64,000 nucleotides of DNA from an uncultured Lactobacillus sp. (GCA_910587695.1 CAJUNC010000003.1:86801-150800); one strand, 5' to 3'. Counted from the stretch's first letter, positions 36,573 to 46,829 are shown. Made by a program: numbers and translations. The notes: a model not told the origin generated them from the sequence alone.

Positions 36573-37865
36573 ATGCTTAAGACACTAAAGTACGCCTTTG
36601 CTGTAAAAGAGATTCGCAATAAAATCTTATTTACCTTAGGTGTCTTGGTTGTATTTCGCTTAGGCACGTATATCACTGTCCCTGGGATCAACGCTAAAGC
36701 ATTGAATAGTGTTGCGTCTTCAGGGTTAATTAGTATCTTGAACACTTTTAGCGGTGGCGGTTTGACTAATTATTCCATTTTAGCAATGGGTGTTTCTCCA
36801 TATATTACCGCTCAGATCGTTGTTCAGTTATTACAAATGGACATTGTTCCACGATTTGTTGAATGGAGTAAACAAGGTGAAGTCGGACGGCGCAAGTTAA
36901 ATCAGTGGACGAGATATCTGACCATTGTGCTCGCGTTTATACAATCAATCGGGATTACAGCTGGGTTCAACTATATGAGTAGCTTGAACTTGGTGAAAGA
37001 TCCAAGTCCGCAAACATACATCAGTATCGGATTGATCTTGACTGGTGGTACGATGTTTACGACTTGGTTAGGTGATATGATCACTGATCGCGGCATCGGT
37101 AATGGGATCTCAATGATCATTATGGCGGGTATTATCGCTCGTGTTCCAGACGGCATTCGTCAAGTATTTGTTGAAGAATTCCAAGGTGCCTCAGACTTGT
37201 GGCAACCGATCTTATATATTGTCATCTTATTACTAGCTATCTTGGCGATCGTTACATTCGTGACTTATGTTCAACAAGCTAACTATAAGATTCCGATCCA
37301 ATATACAAGACGCCTCGCAGGTGCTTCAGAGAGTTCATATTTGCCATTGAAAGTGAACGTAGCTGGGGTCATCCCAGTTATCTTTGCTAGCTCATTTATC
37401 GCAACTCCGCAAACGATCTTGATGTTATTTACACAAAATCACTCGGAAGATAATTGGTACATCATTATGAGCAATTTGTTCAATATGCAAACTGTACCAG
37501 GTATGATCTTGTATACAGTACTTATTGTTGTTTTCACATTCTTCTATGCCTTTGTGCAAGTTAACCCTGAAAAATTGGCTGAAAACTTGCAAAAACAAGG
37601 AAGCTATATTCCTTCTGTTTGGCCAGGGCGTGAAACACAAAAGTATGTTTCAAACTTATTGATGCGTTTGAGCTCAGTAGGTTCACTTTTCCTAGGGCTC
37701 GTTTCATTGATCCCATTAGTAGCTTCGGCTGTGTGGGGGTTGAATGAATCGATCGGTCTAGGTGGTACTAGTCTTTTGATCGTTGTAGGGGTAACTCTTG
37801 AAACAATGCGTCAATTGAATGGTATGATGATGAAACGCGAATATATCGGTTTTATCAGAGAATAA
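36573..37865 (+). CDS. secY: Protein translocase subunit SecY
   Basis: Encodes 430 residues; AGAGGTGATG at the end of rplO serves ATG 36573. Ten membrane segments are recognisable, with the plug region SGGGLTNYSILAMGVSPYIT after TM1 and the cytoplasmic C4-C5 loops (YTRRLAGASESSYLPLKVN). SecY forms the export channel with SecE and SecG and receives substrates from SecA. Unlike the usual order it is followed by a terminator and an inserted gene before adk. Confidence 0.97.
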   Translation: MLKTLKYAFAVKEIRNKILFTLGVLVVFRLGTYITVPGINAKALNSVASSGLISILNTFSGGGLTNYSILAMGVSPYITAQIVVQLLQMDIVPRFVEWSKQGEVGRRKLNQWTRYLTIVLAFIQSIGITAGFNYMSSLNLVKDPSPQTYISIGLILTGGTMFTTWLGDMITDRGIGNGISMIIMAGIIARVPDGIRQVFVEEFQGASDLWQPILYIVILLLAILAIVTFVTYVQQANYKIPIQYTRRLAGASESSYLPLKVNVAGVIPVIFASSFIATPQTILMLFTQNHSEDNWYIIMSNLFNMQTVPGMILYTVLIVVFTFFYAFVQVNPEKLAENLQKQGSYIPSVWPGRETQKYVSNLLMRLSSVGSLFLGLVSLIPLVASAVWGLNESIGLGGTSLLIVVGVTLETMRQLNGMMMKREYIGFIRE

Positions 37866-37874
37866 TGAACGAAT

Positions 37875-37911
37875 AAAAAGGCTTGGTCCTACATGGATCA
37901 AGCCTTTTTAT
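37875..37911 (+). terminator. Terminator after secY
   Basis: AAAAAGGCTTG pairs with CAAGCCTTTTT, with GTCC/GGAT also pairing inside; a T-rich tail follows. It separates the spc operon from the inserted gene and adk. Confidence 0.88.
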
Positions 37912-37988
37912 ATATAGAAAATTTTTGATTTTTTTCAGATGAAAAAATGTGCTAAACTCAAAGAAAACTTGACAGGAGATTTAGAGAA

Positions 37989-38105
37989 ATGCTTCAATCT
38001 GAACGAACGAACGAACGAACGAACGAACGAACGAACGAACGAACGAACGAACGAACGCTGTTACTAGCGGGCCGTCATATTATGGGGAATGATAAGTCAT
38101 GTTAA
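37989..38105 (+). CDS. Leader reading frame carrying the GAAC repeat
   Basis: ATG 37989 has an AGGAG site ten bases upstream. The frame encodes 38 residues: MLQS, then a run of ERTN units encoded by the tetranucleotide tract, then LLLAGRHIMGNDKSC and a TAA at 38103-38105 that overlaps the ATG of the downstream flavoprotein gene (38099). Loss or gain of one GAAC unit moves the stop to 38090-38092 or to about 38064-38066. The peptide itself is unlikely to have a function; the frame looks like a translational switch for the next gene. Confidence 0.5.
   Translation: MLQSERTNERTNERTNERTNERTLLLAGRHIMGNDKSC
38001..38056 (+). repeat. Tetranucleotide tract, 14 copies of GAAC
   Basis: Fourteen perfect GAAC units run without interruption. 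Such tracts change length by slipped-strand mispairing and, because four is not a multiple of three, shift the reading frame of the surrounding leader. Confidence 0.95.
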
Positions 38106-39442
38106 AAGTTGTTATTGTAGGCGCTAATCATGCTGGACTTGCTACGGCACGCTACTTACTTGAGAGTGGAAAGCCACTTGAGATCACTTTGATCGATAAA
38201 AACGATTCTTCTTTAGGCTATATTGCAGGGGCTACACCGTTATTGATCGGGAAAAAGATCCCATCTTATAAAAGCTTTTTTTCGGCAGATATCGAAACGA
38301 TCGCCAAACAGGTGACTCATTTCTATACTAATTCTGAAGTCATAAAGATCGACTTTGGCTGCAAGCGGATCTTTGCTAGGGAAAATAAAGGACGGCGTTT
38401 TAACTTTAAATATGATAAGCTCGTTTTAGCCACTGGCTCTAGTCAGCAAGACTTGTTGGTAGAAAATAGCGAATTAAATGGGATCTACAAGATGAAAAGC
38501 TTAAAAGAAGCACTATTGATAAATCAAAAATTGTCGACGAGAAACTGTCGCAATGTTGCAGTGATCGGTGGTGGTTATATTGGTGTTGAGATGGCAGAAG
38601 CATTTCAATTGCGTAACAAAAATGTCAGACTGTTTGAGATCAAAGATCATGTCCTAAACACGCATTATGATAAGGAATTTGCTCAGTTAGCGCAACGCAA
38701 ATTGAGCGAAAATGGCATCGAGCTTCAAGTAGGTGAAGAGATCGTGAGATTTGAGGGACGTAATGGAAAGCTCACGGGTATCATCACGAGACAAGCTAGT
38801 TATCCTGTTGATATGGCTATTTTGGCGATTGGTTTTTTGCCTAATACTCAATTGGGGAGAAATTATCTGACTTGTTTTACCAATGGAGCATATGTTGTAA
38901 ATAGTGCGCAGCAGACTTCAGATCCTGATGTCTATGCAGTTGGAGATTGTGCAACTTCTTATTCTAAAACATTAAAAGATCAGATGGTCGATTTTTCAGT
39001 CGCTAATGCTTTACGTGGCAGTTATGCTGCAGCTAAGAGTATTGTTGATGAGAAAGTTATTTCTGACGGAACAGTCATGACTAATGCTGTTAAAATTTAT
39101 GGCTTAAATTTTTTTGCAACAGGTCTGACGACTGAAAAGGCGCATAAATATGGAATCGAGATCGAATATGTTGACCATGAAGATTGGGTCTTATTGCCAG
39201 CGATGTTGAATAATAATAAGGCTAAGATCAGACTCATTTACACTAAAATGGATCGACGTTTAGTTGGGGCACAAGTTTGCTCTAAAGCTGATCTATCGGG
39301 AAATGTTTCCGCGTTGACTTTGGCAGTTCAAAAGGAGATGACGATCGATGAATTGAGTTTTTCAAAATTCTTCTTTTACCCTTATTTTAATTTGCCAAAC
39401 GATTTGTTGATCAAAGCTGCTCAAGCAAGTGAGAGCAGATAG
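38099..39442 (+). CDS. FAD/NAD disulfide-reductase family protein resembling NADH oxidase, without the redox cysteine
   Basis: Encodes 447 residues, the length of H2O-forming NADH oxidases. It has the FAD motif VVIVGANHAGLATA, the ATG segment LVLATGSSQQ, the NAD motif VIGGGYIGVEMAEAF, the second FAD motif DVYAVGDCAT and a C-terminal dimerisation domain ending FFFYPYFNLPND. The active-site cysteine usual near residue 42 (SCG) is missing: the sequence there is SSLGYIAGATPLLIG. Reduction of oxygen to water by the standard cysteine-sulfenic route is therefore not expected; another electron acceptor or peroxide-forming oxidase activity is possible. Start overlaps the repeat-bearing leader frame; GGGGA lies 11 bases upstream. 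Confidence 0.8.
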   Translation: MLKVVIVGANHAGLATARYLLESGKPLEITLIDKNDSSLGYIAGATPLLIGKKIPSYKSFFSADIETIAKQVTHFYTNSEVIKIDFGCKRIFARENKGRRFNFKYDKLVLATGSSQQDLLVENSELNGIYKMKSLKEALLINQKLSTRNCRNVAVIGGGYIGVEMAEAFQLRNKNVRLFEIKDHVLNTHYDKEFAQLAQRKLSENGIELQVGEEIVRFEGRNGKLTGIITRQASYPVDMAILAIGFLPNTQLGRNYLTCFTNGAYVVNSAQQTSDPDVYAVGDCATSYSKTLKDQMVDFSVANALRGSYAAAKSIVDEKVISDGTVMTNAVKIYGLNFFATGLTTEKAHKYGIEIEYVDHEDWVLLPAMLNNNKAKIRLIYTKMDRRLVGAQVCSKADLSGNVSALTLAVQKEMTIDELSFSKFFFYPYFNLPNDLLIKAAQASESR

Positions 39443-39501
39443 GTGAAAATATTCAGAATAGCATTTTAACAGAGCTTTTATAATAAAGTTATTTGTTATA
39501 T

Positions 39502-39509
39502 GTTATAAT
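39502..39509 (+). promoter_or_regulatory. Probable extended -10 promoter of adk
   Basis: TGTTATAAT is a consensus extended -10 about 65 bases before adk. No convincing -35 is present. Confidence 0.55.
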
Positions 39510-39574
39510 TAGAGAGTCGTTTTTTAACGAAGATAGCGTGTGAGCTTGTAAGAATTTATAAAGGAGAGTTTTAA

Positions 39575-40234
<660 letters not shown>

Positions 40235-40284
40235 AAATCAAATAAAAAGATACACCTGGATTGTCATTTTTTTAAAATAGTGCT

Positions 40285-40313
40285 TGCATCCAGCTTGGCA
40301 CTATGATATGATA
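40285..40313 (+). promoter_or_regulatory. Promoter before infA
   Basis: TTGCAT (40285-40290) and TATGAT (40308-40313) are 17 bases apart. The leader that follows contains a GTTTGC/GCAAAC hairpin near 40348. Confidence 0.7.
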
Positions 40314-40451
40314 ATTCAGGTTTATCTTTTCAATAGGCTCAGTTTGCCATTTTGAGCAAACGGAACTTGCGGAAAAAGGTGGGACTCCATAAAAAGCTTC
40401 TCACATTTTTACGTGTAAAGTTTTAAAACCAATTTAAGGAGGTACTTTTGC

Positions 40452-40670
40452 GTGGCGAAAGATGATGTGATTGAAATTGAGGGTACGATCAAAGAAACGT
40501 TGCCAAATGCGATGTTCAAAGTTGAACTTGAAAATGGACATGAGATTTTAGCTCACGTTTCCGGTAAGATCCGCATGCATTATATTCGTATTTTACCAGG
40601 AGACAAGGTTACTGTTGAAATGTCCCCTTATGATTTGACTAAGGGTCGCATTACCTATCGCTTTAAATAG
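40452..40670 (+). CDS. infA: Translation initiation factor IF-1
   Basis: Encodes 72 residues from GTG 40452 ([20 protein letters not shown]) after AAGGAGG. OB-fold protein that binds the ribosomal A site during initiation. Confidence 0.97.
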   Translation: MAKDDVIEIEGTIKETLPNAMFKVELENGHEILAHVSGKIRMHYIRILPGDKVTVEMSPYDLTKGRITYRFK

Positions 40671-40704
40671 ATTGTACTTCAAAAATATTTAGGAGGTATA
40701 ATTC

Positions 40705-40818
40705 ATGAAAGTAAGACCATCAGTTAAACCAATGTGCGAACATTGCAAAGTTATCAAACGCAAAGGTCGCGTTATGGTTATTTGCGATAATCCAAAGCAC
40801 AAACAACGTCAAGGATAA
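40705..40818 (+). CDS. rpmJ: 50S ribosomal protein L36
   Basis: Encodes 37 residues ([20 protein letters not shown]), with AGGAGG upstream. The zinc ligands C11, C14, C27 and H32 (MCEHC, ICDNPKH) are all present, so this is the zinc-binding form. It lies between infA and rpsM as usual. Confidence 0.97.
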   Translation: MKVRPSVKPMCEHCKVIKRKGRVMVICDNPKHKQRQG

Positions 40819-40843
40819 TAATTAATCAGGAGGTGTAATTGTA

Positions 40844-41209
40844 ATGGCTCGTATTGCAGGTGTCGATTTACCACGCGACAAGCGTATCGTTATCGGCTTA
40901 ACTTATATTTACGGAATCGGTAATACAACAGCTAAGAAGATCTTAGCTGAAGCAGGTGTTTCAGAAGACGTTCGCGTTCGTGATTTAACAGCAGATCAAG
41001 AAGACAAGATCCGTGCTGTTGTTGATAACTACAAGGTAGAAGGTGACCTTCGCCGTGAAGTTTCTTTAAACATCAAGCGTCTTTCCGAAATCGGCTCTTA
41101 CCGTGGTCTACGTCATCGTCGTCATTTACCAGTTCGTGGTCAAAACACGAAGAACAATGCGCGTACACGTAAAGGCCCAGCAGTTTCAATTGCAGGTAAG
41201 AAGAAATAA
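40844..41209 (+). CDS. rpsM: 30S ribosomal protein S13
   Basis: Encodes 121 residues ([20 protein letters not shown]) after CAGGAGG. The C-terminal tail [20 protein letters not shown] contacts P-site tRNA. Confidence 0.97.
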   Translation: MARIAGVDLPRDKRIVIGLTYIYGIGNTTAKKILAEAGVSEDVRVRDLTADQEDKIRAVVDNYKVEGDLRREVSLNIKRLSEIGSYRGLRHRRHLPVRGQNTKNNARTRKGPAVSIAGKKK

Positions 41210-41242
41210 TTTAAATAATCTAAAAAGGAGGTTAGCTATTTC

Positions 41243-41629
41243 ATGGCAGTTAAAAAGTCTCGTAAGCGCCGTGTAAAGAAGAATATCGAAAGCGGTGTTG
41301 CACATATTCATTCAACATTCAATAACACACTTGTTATGATCACAGACGTTCATGGTAACGCCGTAGCATGGTCATCAGCAGGTTCTTTAGGCTTCAAGGG
41401 TTCCCGTAAGTCTACTCCATTTGCTGCCCAAATGGCCGCTGAAGCAGCAGCTAAGGGTGCAATGGATCATGGCATGAAGACTGTTGAAGTTGCAGTTAAA
41501 GGTCCTGGTTCTGGTCGTGAAGCTGCTATTCGTGCGCTTCAAACAACAGGTCTTGAAGTTACATCTATCAAGGATGTTACACCAGTTCCTCATAACGGAT
41601 GCCGTCCTCCAAAACGCCGTCGTGTTTAA
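41243..41629 (+). CDS. rpsK: 30S ribosomal protein S11
   Basis: Encodes 128 residues; AAAAGGAGG precedes ATG 41243. Typical [20 protein letters not shown] and the C-terminal [13 protein letters not shown]. Confidence 0.97.
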   Translation: MAVKKSRKRRVKKNIESGVAHIHSTFNNTLVMITDVHGNAVAWSSAGSLGFKGSRKSTPFAAQMAAEAAAKGAMDHGMKTVEVAVKGPGSGREAAIRALQTTGLEVTSIKDVTPVPHNGCRPPKRRRV

Positions 41630-41714
41630 TGTGGATCAGTATTCATTTTGAGGATAGACTCATAATGTTTTCAACCAGATTACACGTAACGTTTTGAAAG
41701 GGGTAAAGATAAGA

Positions 41715-42659
41715 ATGATCGAATTTGAAAAACCAAAAATTCATAAAATCGAAGAAGGTCAAGATTACGGTAAGTTTGTCGTTGAACCGCTCGAACGTGG
41801 TTATGGTACAACTTTAGGTAACTCCTTGCGTCGTATCTTACTTTCTTCCTTACCAGGTGCAGCGATCACTGATGTTCAAATTGATGGTGTGTTACATGAA
41901 TTCTCCACTGTAAAAGGTGTTTTAGAAGACGTAACAGCGATCATCTTGAACTTAAAGAAAGTCGCACTTAAACTTGATTCTGAAGAGTCTCAAACTTTAA
42001 AATTTGATGTTGTTGGGCCAAAAGAAGTTACTGCCGGTGACATTCAAGGTAGCAGTGATGTAGAGATCCTTAACCCAGATCAATATATTTGTACTGTGGC
42101 TGATGGCGCTGTGTTCCATGCTCGAATGACTGCTAACAAGGGTCGAGGCTATGTTTCCGCAACGGAAAACAAAGCTAAGGCTGAAGACATGCCTATTGGC
42201 GTTTTACCAATCGACTCAATTTATACCCCGATCGAACGTGTCAACTACCAAGTAGAAAAAACACGTGTTGGTCAAAAAAATGATTATGATAAATTAACGT
42301 TAGACGTGTGGACAAATGGCTCGATCACACCAAGTGAAGCAATCAGCTTGTCCGCTAAGATTTTAACAGAGCATTTGACATTATTTGTTGATTTGACAGA
42401 TGAAGCTAAGAATGCTGAGATCATGGTCGAAAAAGAAGAAACACATAAAGAAAAAATGCTTGAAATGACAATCGAAGAACTTGACTTGTCTGTGCGTTCA
42501 TACAACTGCTTGAAGCGTGCTGGTATCAACACTGTGCAAGCTTTGACTAACAAGTCTGAAGCAGACATGATGAAAGTACGTAACCTTGGTCGCAAGTCCT
42601 TGGAAGAAGTTAAGGCTAAATTGGCAGATCTTGGCTTGTCATTACGTCATGATGACTAA
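41715..42659 (+). CDS. rpoA: RNA polymerase alpha subunit
   Basis: Encodes 314 residues from ATG 41715 ([13 protein letters not shown]), with GAAAGGGG upstream; an earlier in-frame start at 41694 would extend it by seven residues. N-terminal dimerisation domain ([20 protein letters not shown]) and C-terminal DNA-binding domain ([19 protein letters not shown]) are both present. Confidence 0.97.
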   Translation: MIEFEKPKIHKIEEGQDYGKFVVEPLERGYGTTLGNSLRRILLSSLPGAAITDVQIDGVLHEFSTVKGVLEDVTAIILNLKKVALKLDSEESQTLKFDVVGPKEVTAGDIQGSSDVEILNPDQYICTVADGAVFHARMTANKGRGYVSATENKAKAEDMPIGVLPIDSIYTPIERVNYQVEKTRVGQKNDYDKLTLDVWTNGSITPSEAISLSAKILTEHLTLFVDLTDEAKNAEIMVEKEETHKEKMLEMTIEELDLSVRSYNCLKRAGINTVQALTNKSEADMMKVRNLGRKSLEEVKAKLADLGLSLRHDD

Positions 42660-42686
42660 TATAAAATTTAAGGGAGGGAACTGTTC

Positions 42687-43070
42687 ATGGCTTACCGTAA
42701 ATTAGGTCGCACAAGCGCACACCGTAAATCAATGTTACGCAACTTGACAACTGACTTGATCGTTAACGGTCGTATCGTCACAACAGAAACACGTGCTAAA
42801 GAAGTACGTAAGACTGCTGAAAAGATGATCACTTTGGGTAAAAAAGGTGATTTAGCTTCTCGTCGTCGTGCTGCTGCATTCATGATGGATGTTGTTGCAG
42901 ACGTTAAAGAAGATGGCGATAAGGCAGTTGTTCAAACAGCATTGCAAAAGTTGTTTGAAGAAGTTGCACCTCGTTTTGAAGGCCGTAACGGCGGTTATAC
43001 ACGTATCATCAAGATGAACGAACGCCGCGGCGATGCAGCTAAGATGGCTGTTCTTGAATTGGTCGACTAA
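42687..43070 (+). CDS. rplQ: 50S ribosomal protein L17
   Basis: Encodes 127 residues ([20 protein letters not shown]) after GGGAGGG. Last gene of the alpha operon; a structured element and terminators follow. Confidence 0.97.
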   Translation: MAYRKLGRTSAHRKSMLRNLTTDLIVNGRIVTTETRAKEVRKTAEKMITLGKKGDLASRRRAAAFMMDVVADVKEDGDKAVVQTALQKLFEEVAPRFEGRNGGYTRIIKMNERRGDAAKMAVLELVD

Positions 43071-43105
43071 TTTTTATTGATTATTATCGACGAATATAAC
43101 TAGTG

Positions 43106-43214
43106 TCACTTTTATAGCGATAACTGGGCGTTACGATGTTGGGTAAAACCGAGTCTAGTCCTAAGTAGCAGGTGTTGGATCTGTGAAACCTTCGTTATAA
43201 AAAGTGATTTTTTT
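43106..43214 (+). ncRNA. L17 downstream element candidate
   Basis: A long outer stem (TCACTTTTATAGCGATAA at 43106-43123 with TTCGTTATAAAAAGTGA at 43191-43207) encloses about 67 bases with further short pairings, and seven T residues follow. An 'L17 downstream element' is a known conserved RNA found only in Lactobacillales 3' of rplQ, and position, size and terminator-like end fit. The exact consensus was not checked. Confidence 0.7.
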
Positions 43215-43260
43215 ATTATTTTCATTTAGACTGATCTTTGGGTAGGATCGCTTTATTTAA

Positions 43261-43287
43261 GGGTACTCTTTTGAGTGCTCTTTTTAT
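43261..43287 (+). terminator. Second terminator after rplQ
   Basis: GGGTACTC and GAGTGCTC form an eight-pair stem with TTTT loop, followed by five T residues. Confidence 0.75.
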
Positions 43288-43495
43288 TTTGGTAAAAAAT
43301 AATATATAAAATTATAAATGTTAGTTTTAAGGGAAAATAATAAATTTTTTTAAATTAATTCGCTTATTTACTGAATATAAACATTTTTTTAGAAGAAACC
43401 AATTAGAGTCTGGTGATTTAGATTGTTTTTTATTTAATAAAAATTTAATATTGAATTATAGAACAAATAACTTAAAGGATAAACGGTGGTAAAAG
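43288..43495 (+). other. AT-rich region before the surface protein gene
   Basis: About 200 bases of very AT-rich sequence contain no coding signal. TTGAATTATAGAAC near 43451 includes a TATAGA that could be a -10, but no clear -35 is seen. A GGTGG six bases before ATG 43496 is the likely ribosome site. Confidence 0.35.
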
Positions 43496-46400
43496 ATGCT
43501 TTCTAAAAATAACCATAAATTATTTGCTCAAAAGCAAGACTCTAAAAAGCAAAAATTCAAGATCAAGAAATTAAGTGTTGGTGTGGCATCTGTTTTAGTT
43601 GGGACAATATTTGCAACTTATATGGGGGACAAGATCTCAGCTGATACTGCAGAGAGCATAAATAGCGTTTCTGCTGTCTCTACTCCAACAAGTGCCACAG
43701 ATACTGAGATGACAACACCTGTTGAAATCGAGGAAAATAATGAAGTTGATCTGCCCGAAACGCACCCTGAATTAGTTTCTGACGTTTCAGTCACACCGGA
43801 AAATGAAAACGGAAACAACGAGGCGGAAGAGGTAGAAAATACTGGTGTGCCTGATAGCGATCAAGCTTCAAAAGAGCTTGTAGTTGAAGAACTTGACTAT
43901 CAGACTCAGTACCGTGAAAATGAAAATTTGACTGCAGGTGAGACCAAGGTCATTCAAACTGGAAATAAAGGAAATGTAACACAAGTTTATGATGAGCAAA
44001 GTGGCTCAAAGACAGTTACATTTGATCCTAAAACCGAAGTTAGTGTGACTAGAGAGCCCCAGTTGATCATGGTCTTAGTTGAAGTGACGACAATGGTCGA
44101 TGATATGTATTTAACGGATGATGTTTCTAAATTAGCACCTTTATGGGAGCAGATGGAGAATGGAGATCGTCTATTGTGGATCAGTGCGTTGCGTATCCCA
44201 GAAAGATTTGATAATGCAAAGGCTAGTTATTCAGTTAAAGGAAAAGATACTGCGATCAATCCATTAGAACAGATCGGGACGATCGAAGCTAGTGATATTC
44301 CGGCTCGTTATGATATCACCGATGAAGATCTAAAAAATGCTGAGATCCGATTAGAGACCGATCTATTTACACAAAGTGTTGATTCTTTGGTCAATAATAA
44401 AGGGTTACTTAGTTTATTGAATAAAGCTGGTTCAAGAGTTATCTCGATCAGAGACGTAGGGCGAACGAAACGAGAATATAAGAGGTATGGCTTGGCGGAA
44501 GCTGCCTTTAAAAAAGCTTCGATCCCGTATAAATTAGATGATCAAACCGGTTTATTGAGTGTCACACCAAATTTAGTTCCAACGATCATCTACAAACCGT
44601 TACAGATCGAGATCAACGAGCCAACGGAGCAATTAGCGCTCACAAAAGCACAACTAAAAACGGCGGGAAAAGTGATCGATCTCCCAGTGGTCGCGGGTAA
44701 AGTTCAAGCCCAATATACACCGGAAAGTGGATCACCACTCACGATCGATTATGATTTTACTGGAACAGCAACTGACAAAAAAACGATCACGATCAAAGTT
44801 ACAGCTGAGGAAGCTTTAGTGACTGAGCTAGAAAATGTTATCTTACCACAGTCACATTTAGAAACTACGCAACCAACGCCGATGATCATTGAAGTAGGAA
44901 CGAAACCAGAGGTAACGACAGTAGATATACCATATGAAACAAATTATGTGACCGATAAAACAATGCGAAGTGACGCCACTCCGATCGTTTTGGTCGAGGG
45001 AAAAACAGGTCAAAAAACTGTTACGGTAAATTATGTATTAGATAAGCAAACAGGCAAAGTTACAGCAAAAGAGCCACTCGAAAGTATAACTATTCTCCCA
45101 GTGACTCAACAAGTCAAAGTGGGTTCTGGAGTAGAGGTCGAGATACCGTATCAGATAGTTTACCAAGGAAGTGAGGAGTTGTCTCTTGGACAACAAGTAA
45201 TAGGATCTAAAGGTAAAGTCGGGATCTTACAACCTAATGGAGTCGTCACAAAAGCAGCAATGCCCGAAGTTATCTTGGTTGGAACTAAACCAACAATTAA
45301 AGAAGAAGTGCTTGTTTTTCCAACAGTATATAAAGAAGATCCGATGAGCTTACCAACAGATCCTGAGAGAGTAGCACAAGTTGGAGAAAATGGTAAACAG
45401 ATAACAACAACTAAGTATAAAGTTGATCCAAAAACAGGTGAACTCACCAGTTTGGAACCAATTAGTGAAATAATACCAACTGTAGCTGAGATCATTTTTC
45501 GTGGAAGTGGGCAAACGACACTTGTTCCCAAGTCTACGCGCTATGTGGCTAATGAAACTTTAGAAAAGGGTGTAATGCGGCAAATAGAAGTTGGTGTCGA
45601 TGGTGTAATTCACCCAAATGGAAAGAGCTTAGTTGAGGCAGTCACTCAAGTAATAGAGATCGGTACTAGACCAGAAGTAAACGAAACAATGCTTGAGCCA
45701 GAAGTGATCTATGAAGATGATGCAATGTTAAAAAAGACTGATCCAGAGGTCGTCGTCGATCCAGGAAAAGCAGGTAAAAAAATAGCGATCACGACTTTTA
45801 GCGTGGATGAAAAGAGTGGAGAAGTTAATTCTCAAACGACCATCAAAGAAGAACCGTCACGTGCCAAAGTGATCAAGCGTGGAATAGGTGAAGAGACAGC
45901 GATAGCGTATTTAACGATCTATGAAGGCGATAAGACCCTAGTCAAGGGCACAAAGGTAGTCAAACAAGAAGGTAAGTCAGGGATCAGACATCCAAATGGG
46001 ACTGTGACTAAAGAACCAGTATCAGAGATCATCGCTGTCGGCACTAGACCAGAAGTAAACGAAACAATGCTTGAGCCAGAAGTGATCTATGAAGATGACG
46101 CAATGTTAAAAAAGACTGATCTAGAGGTCGTCGTCGATCCAGGAAAAGCGGGTAAAAAAATAGCGATCACGACTTTTAGTGTGGATGAAAAGAGTGGAGA
46201 AGTGAATTCTCAAACGACCATCAAAGAAGAACCGTCACGTGCTAAAGTGATCAAGCGCGGAATAGGTGAAGAGACAGCGATAGCGTATTTGACGATCTAT
46301 GAAGGTGATAAGACCTTGGCCAAGGGCACAAAGGTAGTCAAACAAGAAGGGAAGTCAGGGATCAGACATCCAAATGGAACTGTGACTAAAGAACCAGTAT

Positions 46401-46825
46401 CAGAGATCATTACAGTCGGTACTAGACCAGAAGTGATGATCGAAGAACTTGATTTTCCAATTAGCTGTGAAATAGATCAAACGTTGCCGTTTGGTAAGAC
46501 GCTCATTGTTCAAGCTGGGAAAAAAGGCCAAAAGATCAAAACGATAAATTATCAGGTCGATAAAGAAACAGGTAAATTGCTCGCTATAGTAACAGAAGAA
46601 GTGATCGCACCAGTTACTCAAATCAGTAAACAAGGTACTAAAGTAAATGAAACTACTTTTACTGTGGATAAGGAACAAGTCGCTCCAAAAATAACAGAAA
46701 AAGCAAAAGTTGAATTACCACAAACAGGTGAAGTTAAGGAAAATAGTTTAGCTCTATTAGGGTTGTTAGGTCTTACTAGTGGTTTACTATTAGTTGCTAG
46801 TCGCAAAAAGAAACGAGCAAAATGA
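43496..46825 (+). CDS. LPXTG-anchored surface protein with G5-type repeats
   Basis: Encodes 1109 residues. The N-terminus has a YSIRK-like signal region (KFKIKKLSVGVASVLVGT) with cleavage near residue 50, then an acidic, Thr/Glu-rich stretch to about 125. A first G5-like unit (EELDYQTQYRENENL) is followed by a 250-residue domain I do not recognise (185-440). From about 460 to 1060, long and short G5-type units alternate. Two pairs are almost identical copies (378-bp DNA repeats). The end has LPQTG (1074-1078), a membrane segment and KKKRAK, so sortase A should anchor it to peptidoglycan. G5 domains bind sugars or zinc and serve adhesion or biofilm stalks; adhesion is an inference. Confidence 0.88.
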   Translation: MLSKNNHKLFAQKQDSKKQKFKIKKLSVGVASVLVGTIFATYMGDKISADTAESINSVSAVSTPTSATDTEMTTPVEIEENNEVDLPETHPELVSDVSVTPENENGNNEAEEVENTGVPDSDQASKELVVEELDYQTQYRENENLTAGETKVIQTGNKGNVTQVYDEQSGSKTVTFDPKTEVSVTREPQLIMVLVEVTTMVDDMYLTDDVSKLAPLWEQMENGDRLLWISALRIPERFDNAKASYSVKGKDTAINPLEQIGTIEASDIPARYDITDEDLKNAEIRLETDLFTQSVDSLVNNKGLLSLLNKAGSRVISIRDVGRTKREYKRYGLAEAAFKKASIPYKLDDQTGLLSVTPNLVPTIIYKPLQIEINEPTEQLALTKAQLKTAGKVIDLPVVAGKVQAQYTPESGSPLTIDYDFTGTATDKKTITIKVTAEEALVTELENVILPQSHLETTQPTPMIIEVGTKPEVTTVDIPYETNYVTDKTMRSDATPIVLVEGKTGQKTVTVNYVLDKQTGKVTAKEPLESITILPVTQQVKVGSGVEVEIPYQIVYQGSEELSLGQQVIGSKGKVGILQPNGVVTKAAMPEVILVGTKPTIKEEVLVFPTVYKEDPMSLPTDPERVAQVGENGKQITTTKYKVDPKTGELTSLEPISEIIPTVAEIIFRGSGQTTLVPKSTRYVANETLEKGVMRQIEVGVDGVIHPNGKSLVEAVTQVIEIGTRPEVNETMLEPEVIYEDDAMLKKTDPEVVVDPGKAGKKIAITTFSVDEKSGEVNSQTTIKEEPSRAKVIKRGIGEETAIAYLTIYEGDKTLVKGTKVVKQEGKSGIRHPNGTVTKEPVSEIIAVGTRPEVNETMLEPEVIYEDDAMLKKTDLEVVVDPGKAGKKIAITTFSVDEKSGEVNSQTTIKEEPSRAKVIKRGIGEETAIAYLTIYEGDKTLAKGTKVVKQEGKSGIRHPNGTVTKEPVSEIITVGTRPEVMIEELDFPISCEIDQTLPFGKTLIVQAGKKGQKIKTINYQVDKETGKLLAIVTEEVIAPVTQISKQGTKVNETTFTVDKEQVAPKITEKAKVELPQTGEVKENSLALLGLLGLTSGLLLVASRKKKRAK
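45662..46417 (+). repeat. Two tandem 378-bp repeats inside the surface protein gene
   Basis: Copies 45662-46039 and 46040-46417 are nearly identical in DNA (single-base differences such as CCAGAG/CTAGAG and AGTCAAGG/GCCAAGG) and each encodes 126 residues, one long plus one short G5-type unit. A third copy begins GGTACTAGACCAGAAGT at 46418 and then diverges. Confidence 0.9.
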
Positions 46826-46829
46826 TCTG

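Noticed and set aside
38001..38056. The GAAC tract as part of a CRISPR or other array
   Set aside because: There are no spacers; it is a simple tetranucleotide repeat.
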